DNA from: Acidimicrobiaceae bacterium
GTDB lineage: Bacteria > Actinomycetota > Acidimicrobiia > Acidimicrobiales > UBA8592
DNA: 64,000 nt
Reading direction: 5' to 3'
NCBI GenBank assembly: GCA_002709645.1
Contig: PAQG01000006.1
Location: 1 to 64,000 of the forward strand
Shown: piece by piece, positions 8,396 through 16,545 of the stretch
How positions within the stretch are numbered: position 1 is the first letter of the stretch
How the letters are laid out: each line of letters opens with the position of its first letter
Translations under genes and position numbers: made by a program
The notes under the pieces: generated by a model
What the model was told of the DNA's origin: nothing
The model's database searches: none
The model's input: only the letters and a program-made list of their open reading frames with translations

Positions 8396-9610
8396 ATGAT
8401 TGAAATCCCAAAAATTATTTCTGTGGATGACCATGTGGTTGAACCACCAGATCTATGGACTGAACGACTTCCAGCAAAGTACAAAGATAAAGGGCCTCGT
8501 GTTGAAAGAGATAAGGCCATATTCAATTTTGAAGGAGGAGTTTTCTCATACGAAAAAGGGGTCAAAGACGGAGAGGACTGCGATTGGTGGATTTACGATG
8601 ATCTCGTTTACCCCTTCCCGAAACTTTCTGCAGCAGTAGGTTTTGACAGTCTTGATGTAACACCTGTGACTTTTGACCAGATACGACCAGGGTGTTGGAA
8701 ACAGAAAGAACGACTTGAAGATATGGATGCAAACCATGTTGAGGCATCAGTTAACTTCCCTAATGTCCTACCTAGATTCTGCGGGCAAGCTTTCCTTGAA
8801 CGTCAAGATAAAGACTTGGCGCTCCTCTGCGTACAAGCATATAACGACTGGATGATTGATGAATGGTGTAGCGGAGATGGAAAGGGGCGTTTAATCCCGA
8901 TGACTATCGTGCCTCTCTGGGACCCTACCCTTGCTGCGGAAGAAATACGTCGATGCGCAAACAAGGGAAGTCATGCTATCGCCTTTACAGAAAACCCCTA
9001 TCCATTAGGACTTCCCTCAATACATTCTCCAGATCGCCATTGGGACCCTGTCTTTCAAGCATGTGCTGAAACAGAAACTATTCTTAACATGCATATTGGA
9101 TCAAGTTCCAAAATGCCTGCGACGTCCCCTGATGCCCCATTCGCTGTAAGTTCAACTATCACTTTCTCTAACGCAATGGGATCGTTCTGTGATTACATTC
9201 TCTCCGGCGTATTTGATCGCTTCCCAAATCTTCGCATCGCGTACGCTGAAGGCCAAGTCGGATGGATGCCCTATGTTATTGAAAGGATGGACAAACTATG
9301 GGAGGAAAGAGATAACTCTTCAGATTTTGGGGTCATGCTCCCCAATCAGCCTTCCTCGTATATTCATGACCACATATATGGCTGCATCTTTGACGATGAA
9401 GTAGGCCTTCTAAACCGTGATCTAATCGGGATGGATCAAATATGTTTTGAAGTTGATTATCCTCATGCTGATTCGACATTCCCTCATACTAAAGAGGTTG
9501 CTACGTCAATCGTTACAAACGCTGGATTGAACGACGAAGAGATCTATAAACTTATGCGTGGAAACGCCATCAGAGGATGGGGTCTTGAGAGATTCGGCAT
9601 AACTGAATAA
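8396..9610 (+). CDS. Amidohydrolase-2 family protein
   Basis: A TIM-barrel metal-dependent hydrolase or decarboxylase of the amidohydrolase_2 family (ACMSD-like group). It has the N-terminal VDDHVVEPPDLW, the barrel histidine in LNMHIGSS, and the terminal aspartate region FEVDYPHADST. At 404 aa it matches a large actinobacterial subgroup often found with acyl-CoA and steroid-type catabolic genes. AGGAG lies 5 nt before the ATG. It is followed closely by the SGNH hydrolase (16 nt). The substrate is unknown. Confidence 0.85.
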   Translation: MIEIPKIISVDDHVVEPPDLWTERLPAKYKDKGPRVERDKAIFNFEGGVFSYEKGVKDGEDCDWWIYDDLVYPFPKLSAAVGFDSLDVTPVTFDQIRPGCWKQKERLEDMDANHVEASVNFPNVLPRFCGQAFLERQDKDLALLCVQAYNDWMIDEWCSGDGKGRLIPMTIVPLWDPTLAAEEIRRCANKGSHAIAFTENPYPLGLPSIHSPDRHWDPVFQACAETETILNMHIGSSSKMPATSPDAPFAVSSTITFSNAMGSFCDYILSGVFDRFPNLRIAYAEGQVGWMPYVIERMDKLWEERDNSSDFGVMLPNQPSSYIHDHIYGCIFDDEVGLLNRDLIGMDQICFEVDYPHADSTFPHTKEVATSIVTNAGLNDEEIYKLMRGNAIRGWGLERFGITE

Positions 9611-9626
9611 AAATCATATTGTTGGT

Positions 9627-10331
9627 ATGGATACTATGGAACTTCCCCAACTCCGAAGGCAAAAGAGGCGAATAGACCTTTCTAGGGTTGCAGGGCACAT
9701 TTCTCGAGGCGTAGCCCTAATAAATTCAACAGTCGAACCACGTGCGCAATATTGGGATGACTGGAATCAGAAAAATTTACAAACCCAAGGACCCTTATGG
9801 GTAGCGCTTGGAGATTCTGTAACACAAGGAATAGGGTCATCGGACCCATCAACATGCTATGTGTCAATAGTCTTAAATCGTCTGGAAGAACGGACCAGCC
9901 AGAAATGGAGGTTACTGAATCTATCAATGAGTGGCGCTAGGTTCTCTGATGTAGCGAGACTACAAATTCCATTGATATCTGATCACGACCTCAAGCCTGA
10001 CCTAGTTTCAGTAATCATTGGCAGCAATGACATAATGTGGAGAAGGGGTCCACGAAGAATAGCAAACGATGCAAAATCGTTGATGGAATCACTTCCCGAA
10101 GGCACATACTTAAGCAGAGTCTCACAATCAAATAAAAAAGGTCGGCGGTCAGCTATCGCTGATGTTTTTGAGACAATGGCATTTTCACGCGGCATTGAAT
10201 TATTTGGTGCGTGGAACTGGCCCACATCTAAAGGAATGTGGGCGCAGGATAAATTCCACCCAAATGATGACGCCTACAGATACATCGCAGATAACCTCTG
10301 GGCGAGCTTGCATTCTGCAAGTTTTTTCTAA
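9627..10331 (+). CDS. SGNH/GDSL hydrolase
   Basis: An esterase or lipase-like protein of the SGNH family. Block I is LGDSVTQGIG (Ser nucleophile), block III is IGSNDIMW (Asn), and block V is DKFHPNDDAY (Asp-x-x-His). It has 234 aa and no signal peptide. It probably acts on an ester or acyl group in the cytoplasm. It sits just behind the amidohydrolase on the same strand and ends 3 nt from the convergent arfB gene. Confidence 0.85.
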   Translation: MDTMELPQLRRQKRRIDLSRVAGHISRGVALINSTVEPRAQYWDDWNQKNLQTQGPLWVALGDSVTQGIGSSDPSTCYVSIVLNRLEERTSQKWRLLNLSMSGARFSDVARLQIPLISDHDLKPDLVSVIIGSNDIMWRRGPRRIANDAKSLMESLPEGTYLSRVSQSNKKGRRSAIADVFETMAFSRGIELFGAWNWPTSKGMWAQDKFHPNDDAYRYIADNLWASLHSASFF

Positions 10332-10333
10332 AG

Positions 10334-10735
10334 CTAAAAGTCGTTTTGATTTGGCGATTGCCTTTGTCGTTTAAGGTCCCCTCTTCTCCTTTTACTTTCT
10401 AAGCGACGCTTTTTAGATGCACGACTAGGGCGCGTTGGTTTCCGTTTTGATTTTTTTTGTAAAGCTTTATCTACTTTTTGTGATAGACGTTCGCACGCTA
10501 TTTCACGATTTCGTGTTTGTGAACGAGACTCATTTACAACTATTCGGACAGTAGCTCCTAGCTCTTGCTCTAACATTTTTTTCTCTTGCGGAGTAAATGA
10601 CGTTGTTTCCATGACCTCCCAAACCAGTTCAACGCGGGTGTTTGCCTTATTGGCGTGCTGTCCTCCCGGCCCTCCAGAGGTCGAGAATCGGAAATGCAGT
10701 TCGCCATCGGGGATCTCAAAGCTTCTCCATCTCAT
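10334..10735 (-). CDS. arfB: Alternative ribosome-rescue factor ArfB-like
   Basis: A 133-aa protein with the class I release-factor GGQ motif (residues 24-26, in SGGPGGQHANK). The basic C-terminal tail (KKSKRKPTRPSRASKKRR) inserts into the mRNA tunnel of stalled ribosomes in ArfB (YaeJ). It lacks the codon-recognition domains of RF1/RF2. It should release peptides from ribosomes stalled without a stop codon. The length is typical. It is convergent with the SGNH gene and divergent from surE. Confidence 0.9.
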   Translation of the reverse strand: MRWRSFEIPDGELHFRFSTSGGPGGQHANKANTRVELVWEVMETTSFTPQEKKMLEQELGATVRIVVNESRSQTRNREIACERLSQKVDKALQKKSKRKPTRPSRASKKRRLESKRRRGDLKRQRQSPNQNDF

Positions 10736-10861
10736 ACCTCAAGAATAGGGGTACTGAATCTTCTTTTGAGTCATTATGGATGAGTGTTCCCATCGCTTCA
10801 ACTTATTTGTAATTGGGAATGAGTCAACACCTTCTTAATAAGGACCAAGTAATGTCTGCCT

Positions 10862-11689
10862 ATGCGTATTTTCGTTACCAACGACGATGGAATTGACTCA
10901 GTGGGACTTCATACTCTGGCGAGAGCAATGTTGCCTTTTGGAGAAGTAGTCATTGGAGCTCCGGATAGTGAGTATTCAGGAGCTTCATCAAGTTTCGGAC
11001 CTCTTCATCTGATTAAGCCTGAACTACATAAAGCACACATAGAGGGAATAGAGGAAGCGTGGGCTATTACTGGTCCGCCAGCCTTATGCGTTATGTTCGC
11101 GCGTCTGGGAGCATTTGGGGATCCATTTGACCTAGTTGTCTCGGGAATAAACCCTGGCGCGAATGTTGGTCGATCGGTATACCACTCTGGCACTATTGGC
11201 GCATGCCTAACAGCACGAAATGGAGGTATCTCTGGCGTAGCAGTTAGTCAGGCCGTTGACGAAGGCGGATACATGGGACAAGGAATCGAAGAAATGCTTC
11301 GGGATCAGAAATGGCATAGCGCAGCAGAAATCGCAGCTTTAGCAGTAGAAGAACTATCCCTCTCGCTTCCTAAGGACCCTGCTGTCCTAAACCTTAACGT
11401 TCCTAATTTAGAAATAGGAGAAATGAAAGGTTGGGTTTCAACTCAAGTAGGTACTGATCTGATCCGTCAAATGACTGAGGTTCAAGTTGACCCAAAAGTA
11501 GGCCATGAAGGCTCTTTCCATCTCAAACTGAACTGGGGAGAACGCATACCTCCCACTTCTATAGAAAGTGACGTTGGGGCGGTAGCTAATGGGTACGTGT
11601 CTCTTACTTGGTTAAGTCGCTTGCAAGGGGACCAAGCTCCGGATAACAGTTCTGTAGAACAAAAGTTTGACTCAATCTTGAATAATTAG
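10862..11689 (+). CDS. surE: SurE family 5'-nucleotidase, copy 1
   Basis: The N-terminal metal site TNDDG, the middle motif SGINPGANVGR and the HSGTIGACLTA stretch identify SurE, a metal-dependent 5'(3')-nucleotidase. 275 aa is usual. The start MRIFVTNDDG is standard, yet the AGGA at 10841-10844 is 17 nt away and is better placed for a 14-codon out-of-frame ORF starting at 10852 that overlaps the surE start. A second SurE gene is at 27517. Nucleotide salvage or stationary-phase survival is the known family role. Confidence 0.9.
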   Translation: MRIFVTNDDGIDSVGLHTLARAMLPFGEVVIGAPDSEYSGASSSFGPLHLIKPELHKAHIEGIEEAWAITGPPALCVMFARLGAFGDPFDLVVSGINPGANVGRSVYHSGTIGACLTARNGGISGVAVSQAVDEGGYMGQGIEEMLRDQKWHSAAEIAALAVEELSLSLPKDPAVLNLNVPNLEIGEMKGWVSTQVGTDLIRQMTEVQVDPKVGHEGSFHLKLNWGERIPPTSIESDVGAVANGYVSLTWLSRLQGDQAPDNSSVEQKFDSILNN

Positions 11690-11773
11690 AATCCGAAAAC
11701 CACGAATCGGACTTGGGTCTAGTACCACCTTCTCCAAAGTGCTATGTTCGTATTGCTTACGAAATGGGGCTAA

Positions 11774-12220
11774 ATGAAAACTGCGATACTGTACCAATCC
11801 TTACGTGGAGGAACCAAGAAGCTCGCCCATTCGCTCGCAGAGGATTTCCATCGCAAGGGTTCAGCTGTAGGTGTTTACCCCATTACCGAGATTGATGCAC
11901 AATTTGTTTTAACTGCTGATCTTCTTGTAATCGGAACCTGGACTGACGGACTTTTTGGCTTAGGTGCGCGCCCGGCTCAGTTAAACAAAATAAATACGCT
12001 CCCAGATATCACCCATAGAAACGTTGCCTTGTTCGTCACGTACGAAATCAGTCCAGATAATTCATTGAAAGGATTTTCTGAGTGGGCTAATCGCCGAGGC
12101 GCGTCAGTTGTTGCAACACATGGATTTAAAGTTCGAGGGCCGTTTCGCAAGGACATAGGAGCCGACATGGCTAGCTTTGTTGATGACGCTCTAAGCCAAT
12201 TTTTGCCAGCACAAGCGTGA
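11774..12220 (+). CDS. Flavodoxin-like protein
   Basis: A 148-aa alpha/beta protein with a flavodoxin fold. The phosphate-binding loop region is YQSLRGGTKKLA, close to the T/S-x-T-G-x-T loop of flavodoxins. WTDGLFG follows strand 3, where FMN-binding loops lie. It probably binds FMN and passes electrons, or acts in NAD(P)H-quinone-type chemistry; the loop is not fully canonical, so FMN binding is not certain. It is 85 nt after surE on the same strand. Confidence 0.65.
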   Translation: MKTAILYQSLRGGTKKLAHSLAEDFHRKGSAVGVYPITEIDAQFVLTADLLVIGTWTDGLFGLGARPAQLNKINTLPDITHRNVALFVTYEISPDNSLKGFSEWANRRGASVVATHGFKVRGPFRKDIGADMASFVDDALSQFLPAQA

Positions 12221-12284
12221 AGGATACTCCCCTGATCTCAACCCTTACTGATATTGTGTCAGCGTTTTCAAGTCTTCTAGTTCT

Positions 12285-13133
12285 ATGAGCGACATTAAAG
12301 ACGCTCGTGATTTAGGGGCTGATGATTTCATTTGGGATTATTTTTGTCGCAGCCCAGAAGAATCAATGACAGCAAGAGTCTTTGCAGCTGAAAAAGCTGG
12401 GTTTGATGCTATTGGAATTTACCTAGGGGCCTGGAACCAAATGAAAACAAACCCAGCTGAGATAGAGATCTTTGATCAAGCTCTTCGCGATAGCGGACTC
12501 GGGCTTGCCAATATTGAGACTCTTCGAGGGTGGGCTTCTCCTAATGGTCCGTCTGAACAATGTCTAGCAATGGAATCTTCTGTCTGGGAGATAGCCGATC
12601 GTTTTAAATGCCGGTACGTGCAGGTAATCGGAGACTACACGGGAACTCTAGAGCAAGCCGCCGAAGGGTTCGCTAGCCTCTGTGATCGAGCAGCCGAACA
12701 TGGTCTGTTAGTTGGTTTAGAACCCGTACCGGAAATGACCAATATAGAAAATTTGTCAACGGCATCAGAAATAGTTGAGCGTGCCGACCGTTCAAATGGC
12801 GGTCTCTGCTTTGATAGCTGGCATTTAACTCGATCAACAAACGAAGTTAGTGACATTCTGAAAATTCCAGATGGGAAAATCTTGGCTACCCAATGGAATG
12901 ATGGCCCTGCGGAAAAAGTCTATGAAGATTATTACACAGACACCTTAGGAACGAGGGTTCCTCCGGGCGAAGGGCAATTCTTGCTAACTGAGATGTTAGA
13001 TGCAATTCGGGCCGTGAATTGTCAAGCCCCTATTGGGCTTGAGGTTCCTTCAAAAGATTTATGGGCTGCCCCTATAGAACAAGCAGCGGAAGCTTCCATT
13101 AAGGGAATGAAACGACTTATGGGACTCACATAA
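12285..13133 (+). CDS. Sugar phosphate isomerase/epimerase family (AP-endonuclease-2 barrel)
   Basis: A xylose-isomerase-like TIM barrel. Putative metal ligands are seen in VGLEPVPE (Glu), CFDSWH (Asp/His), QWND and the terminal GLEVPS (Glu). 282 aa is usual. Such proteins isomerise or epimerise sugars or cyclitols, or act as hydroxyacid isomerases; the substrate cannot be told. It precedes the acyl-CoA synthetase by ~80 bp on the same strand. Confidence 0.8.
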   Translation: MSDIKDARDLGADDFIWDYFCRSPEESMTARVFAAEKAGFDAIGIYLGAWNQMKTNPAEIEIFDQALRDSGLGLANIETLRGWASPNGPSEQCLAMESSVWEIADRFKCRYVQVIGDYTGTLEQAAEGFASLCDRAAEHGLLVGLEPVPEMTNIENLSTASEIVERADRSNGGLCFDSWHLTRSTNEVSDILKIPDGKILATQWNDGPAEKVYEDYYTDTLGTRVPPGEGQFLLTEMLDAIRAVNCQAPIGLEVPSKDLWAAPIEQAAEASIKGMKRLMGLT

Positions 13134-13216
13134 GAAGTCCGGATTCTTGGTCAGGTAGCTTGATTCGTAATCTACGAGTACTGTTTTTGATCAATACAGT
13201 TTTGATAGGGGGAATT

Positions 13217-14782
13217 ATGCCAAAATTACTTGATGAGATCGTCTTAGCTAAAGGCTCAGAAATAGCTGTCACTGATGAGTTTGGGTCTACAACTTGGCAA
13301 GAGTTTGATAATAGAGTCCGTCGCTTAATTAATGGCCTGAAAAGTTCCGGGGTTGGACCCGGTGATACAGTCGCGATGATGATGGGCAACCGAAGAGAGT
13401 GCTTTGAGGTCTTCCAGGCAGCAGCACATCTAGGAGTCACCTATGTTCCCGTCAACTGGCATTGGGTAGCGGACGAGTTGGCATACATCCTTGACGATGC
13501 CGATATCAAAGCTTTACTCGTTGGTAACAGGTTTACTGACATTGCCTTAGAAGCTCTTTCTGATGACCGGGCAAATAAGGTTGCCTTGTCAATTGTCGTT
13601 GGAGGAGAATGCGATGGGTTAACGGATTACGAAGAATTTCTAGCAAGTTCATCGACTGATGACCTTCCCCAAGACGAGCAACTGCTTGGAGGTCCGATGT
13701 TCTACACATCGGGGACAACGGGACGGCCCAAAGGGGTGCGGGGATCGCTTTCTGGTGGAGGGGAAATCCCGACAGAAGTAATGCAATTAATCGGAGGGAG
13801 TATGGCGAATTATGTGCCCGTTGGGGGCAAGTCCCTGCTTGTAGGACCTGTTTATCACTCTGCACAATGGGCGTTTACGTTTATGCCAATGATTAATGGG
13901 TCTTCTGTCGTGATGCGTCATAAATTTGATGGAGCGGAAACGGTAAAAATTATTGATTCAGAAGAAATAACCAACATCCATCTAGTCCCTACCCAATTTA
14001 AACGCATGCTTGATGCAGACCCGAATGTTAAAGATAGTTTCTCCGGAGCTTCACTAGAGGCCGTTTGGCATGGAGCTGCACCCTGTCCAGCGTCTTGGAA
14101 AAGGTCCATGCTTGAATGGTTTGGGCCAAAAGTTCATGAATACTACGGCTCCACAGAGGGTGCATTCATTTCAACAATACGAGCGGAAGACTGGCTGGGA
14201 AAGGGAGGTTCCGTCGGCAAACCACTAGAAACTATTGAAGTTCTCGTAATTGATGATGATGGCAACCGATTGACCGAACCCAACAATTCAGGGACGTTAT
14301 ATTTTAGAAACTTAATGGGTACAGACTTTGAATACCACAAAGCGCCTGAAAAAACTGCAGAAGCTCATCTTGAACCAGGGGTTTTCACAACAGGTGATAT
14401 CGGGTACTTAGATGAGGATGGGTACCTTTGGCTTTCAGATAGGAAAATTGACATGATCATATCTGGAGGTGTGAACATCTACCCAGCCGAAATAGAGGCT
14501 GTAATTGCGGAACATGGTGGAGTCGCAGATGTCTCAGTTATAGGTGTGCCGAATGAAGAGTTTGGAGAAGAAGTTAAAGCAATCATTGAATGTTCAGATG
14601 GCTACACGGGAGATGAAGAGTTCATTCGCGACATACTGCAATTGTGTCATACAAAATTAGCTGGATATAAACGACCAAAATCTGTTGATTTTATAGAACA
14701 ACTACCTCGAACAGGAACTGGAAAAATCCTCAAACGGACTCTCCGTGAACCCTATTGGGAGGGTCATGAGAGGCAAATTTAG
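13217..14782 (+). CDS. Acyl-CoA synthetase (AMP-binding, FadD-like)
   Basis: An ANL-superfamily ligase that activates a carboxylic acid as acyl-AMP and then acyl-CoA. Motifs: A3 loop YTSGTTGRPKG, A5 YYGSTEG, A7 TGDIGYLDEDG, A8 hinge DRKIDMIISGG, and the A10 lysine TGTGKILK. I start at 13217 (521 aa), where AGGGGG lies 4 nt upstream, rather than at the TTG at 13160. It leads a + strand run with the MBL and sulfatase genes, suggesting that the acid freed by ester or sulfate removal is fed into CoA metabolism. Confidence 0.9.
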   Translation: MPKLLDEIVLAKGSEIAVTDEFGSTTWQEFDNRVRRLINGLKSSGVGPGDTVAMMMGNRRECFEVFQAAAHLGVTYVPVNWHWVADELAYILDDADIKALLVGNRFTDIALEALSDDRANKVALSIVVGGECDGLTDYEEFLASSSTDDLPQDEQLLGGPMFYTSGTTGRPKGVRGSLSGGGEIPTEVMQLIGGSMANYVPVGGKSLLVGPVYHSAQWAFTFMPMINGSSVVMRHKFDGAETVKIIDSEEITNIHLVPTQFKRMLDADPNVKDSFSGASLEAVWHGAAPCPASWKRSMLEWFGPKVHEYYGSTEGAFISTIRAEDWLGKGGSVGKPLETIEVLVIDDDGNRLTEPNNSGTLYFRNLMGTDFEYHKAPEKTAEAHLEPGVFTTGDIGYLDEDGYLWLSDRKIDMIISGGVNIYPAEIEAVIAEHGGVADVSVIGVPNEEFGEEVKAIIECSDGYTGDEEFIRDILQLCHTKLAGYKRPKSVDFIEQLPRTGTGKILKRTLREPYWEGHERQI

Positions 14783-14796
14783 GCTAAACACTTGTA

Positions 14797-16545
14797 ATGG
14801 AGCATAACGCGCAACCATATCTTCCCGACAGCTTCATAATGAGTGCTGAAACAGTAGAAGATTTCAAAGGACAGATTGGAAATGCTGAATTAGTTGACCA
14901 CTCTAAACGGTTAAACACAAAGCTGTGGAACGTCGCTGAAGGAGTTTGGTGCCTAGTTGGAAATGGGCTATCAAATCAAACCTTTGTGGAAGGACCCGAA
15001 GGCTTAATAATAATTGACACGGGTGAATGCGTTGAGGAGATGACTGAAGCTCTGGCCGCAATCAGAGAAGAGACACAGTCCCCTGTCGCAGCAATTATCT
15101 ATACTCATTTCCATTATGTCGCAGGAACCGAAGCAATTTTTACGAGCGAACAGAGAAGAAATATTCCTATCTGGGGTCATGAGCGGATAACTGCAAATAG
15201 ACGAAGTTACGGCACAGAATTGAGCGCAGTCGCTTCAAGAGGCTTAATTCACCAGTTTGGCATCGCACTTCCTGACTCCGGAAGTGATGCCGTCATCAAC
15301 GTAGGGCTTGGCCAGTCGTACAGAAATCCAGACCATGCTCCTTTTACTCCGGGGTTTGTGGAACCAAATCAAATATTCGCTGAACCAATTTCTACTCAAA
15401 TCGCTGGGTTGAAAGTTGAGATGATACCTGCCCCATCTGATGCTGATGACTCAATAACGATATGGTTTCCAGAATTAGGAATCTGCGTAAATAATTTGAT
15501 TTGGCCGGCGCTCTTTAATGTTTTCGCTATCAGAGGAGAAGAGTATCGCGACCCCCGTGTTCTGCTAACAGGTATTGACCACATTCTTTCTCTTTCTCCG
15601 GAAATAGTGATTAGTACTCATGGCCCACCAATAGTGGGGACTGACTATGCAACTGCCGAAATAACAAGATACCGCGACCGAATCCAATTTCTTTGGGATC
15701 AAACAGTTCGTGGAATCAACAGAGGAATGGATCTTGAGAAGTTAACCCAGTTTGTTCAACTGCCAAGGTCGGATGAAGAATCCTACCTAACACAACAGTT
15801 CTATGGTCTAGCAGAGCACCATGTGCGCCAAATACACAATGGGCTTCGGGGGTGGTTTGATGGCAACCCAGCAAAATTATTCCCGGACGATCCATCTCAA
15901 CGAGCAGAAAAGTTCGTAACAGCTTTTGGGGGGTTCAAGAGAACTCAAGAAATCGCCAATGAAGCATTTGAGAGTGGGGACCTTCGATGGGCTATTGAAC
16001 TGTCATGTGTGCTTATCGAATACCATCTCCGATCCGAAGGTGATAGTGCTGAAGAAATCGAAAGAGATTCCAATTTTTTAGCAACTTGTTTACGAACTAT
16101 CGCTCAGAAAACAACCGCTGCGAATATCCGTAATTGGTGCCTGACATATGCGCTTGAGCTAGAAGGATTTTTGAATCTTGAACGACACCGTAGGCACAGG
16201 TTCTCTCGGTCTGTTGTCTTAGCAAACCCTCCTTCCTCAACTGTCCATGCGTTACGAGTTCTCTTAGATCCCATTCAGACAATCGCTTACGAAGGAGAAC
16301 TCAGATGGGAGTTTGATAGTGGAGAGACTACAGGATTGCTTATAAGGAACCATGTAGCTGTTCCTACTGATGGAAAAAACGCGAACTTTGCGATAAGTTT
16401 ATCCCTTGAAACTTGGGCGAATTTACTCAGCGGCCTCTTAACACTTTCGGATAGCTTCTCATCAGGAATGACTACGACTAAAAACACGAACCAAGAGATA
16501 ACCAAATTTTTCTCGCACTTTGACCTTCCTTCCTTCACACAATGA
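14797..16545 (+). CDS. Alkylsulfatase-like MBL protein with altered metal site
   Basis: A 582-aa protein with SdsA1/BDS1 architecture: an MBL domain (about 1-300), a helical dimerisation region (RGWFDGNPAKLFP, about 345-400), and an SCP2-like C-terminal domain (about 470-580). The zinc motif HxHxDH reads HFHYVA (104-109), so the Asp and last His are Val and Ala. The later acidic ligand seems to be Asn (VNN), while the STHGPP His remains. It may bind fewer metals or be a pseudo-enzyme. Its stop overlaps the sulfatase start (ATGA), so the two proteins are coupled. Confidence 0.8.
   Translation: MEHNAQPYLPDSFIMSAETVEDFKGQIGNAELVDHSKRLNTKLWNVAEGVWCLVGNGLSNQTFVEGPEGLIIIDTGECVEEMTEALAAIREETQSPVAAIIYTHFHYVAGTEAIFTSEQRRNIPIWGHERITANRRSYGTELSAVASRGLIHQFGIALPDSGSDAVINVGLGQSYRNPDHAPFTPGFVEPNQIFAEPISTQIAGLKVEMIPAPSDADDSITIWFPELGICVNNLIWPALFNVFAIRGEEYRDPRVLLTGIDHILSLSPEIVISTHGPPIVGTDYATAEITRYRDRIQFLWDQTVRGINRGMDLEKLTQFVQLPRSDEESYLTQQFYGLAEHHVRQIHNGLRGWFDGNPAKLFPDDPSQRAEKFVTAFGGFKRTQEIANEAFESGDLRWAIELSCVLIEYHLRSEGDSAEEIERDSNFLATCLRTIAQKTTAANIRNWCLTYALELEGFLNLERHRRHRFSRSVVLANPPSSTVHALRVLLDPIQTIAYEGELRWEFDSGETTGLLIRNHVAVPTDGKNANFAISLSLETWANLLSGLLTLSDSFSSGMTTTKNTNQEITKFFSHFDLPSFTQ

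Noticed and set aside
13160-13217. TTG at 13160 as the start of the acyl-CoA synthetase
   Set aside because: A clear AGGGGG site precedes the ATG at 13217, and the extra 19 residues are hydrophobic without family support.
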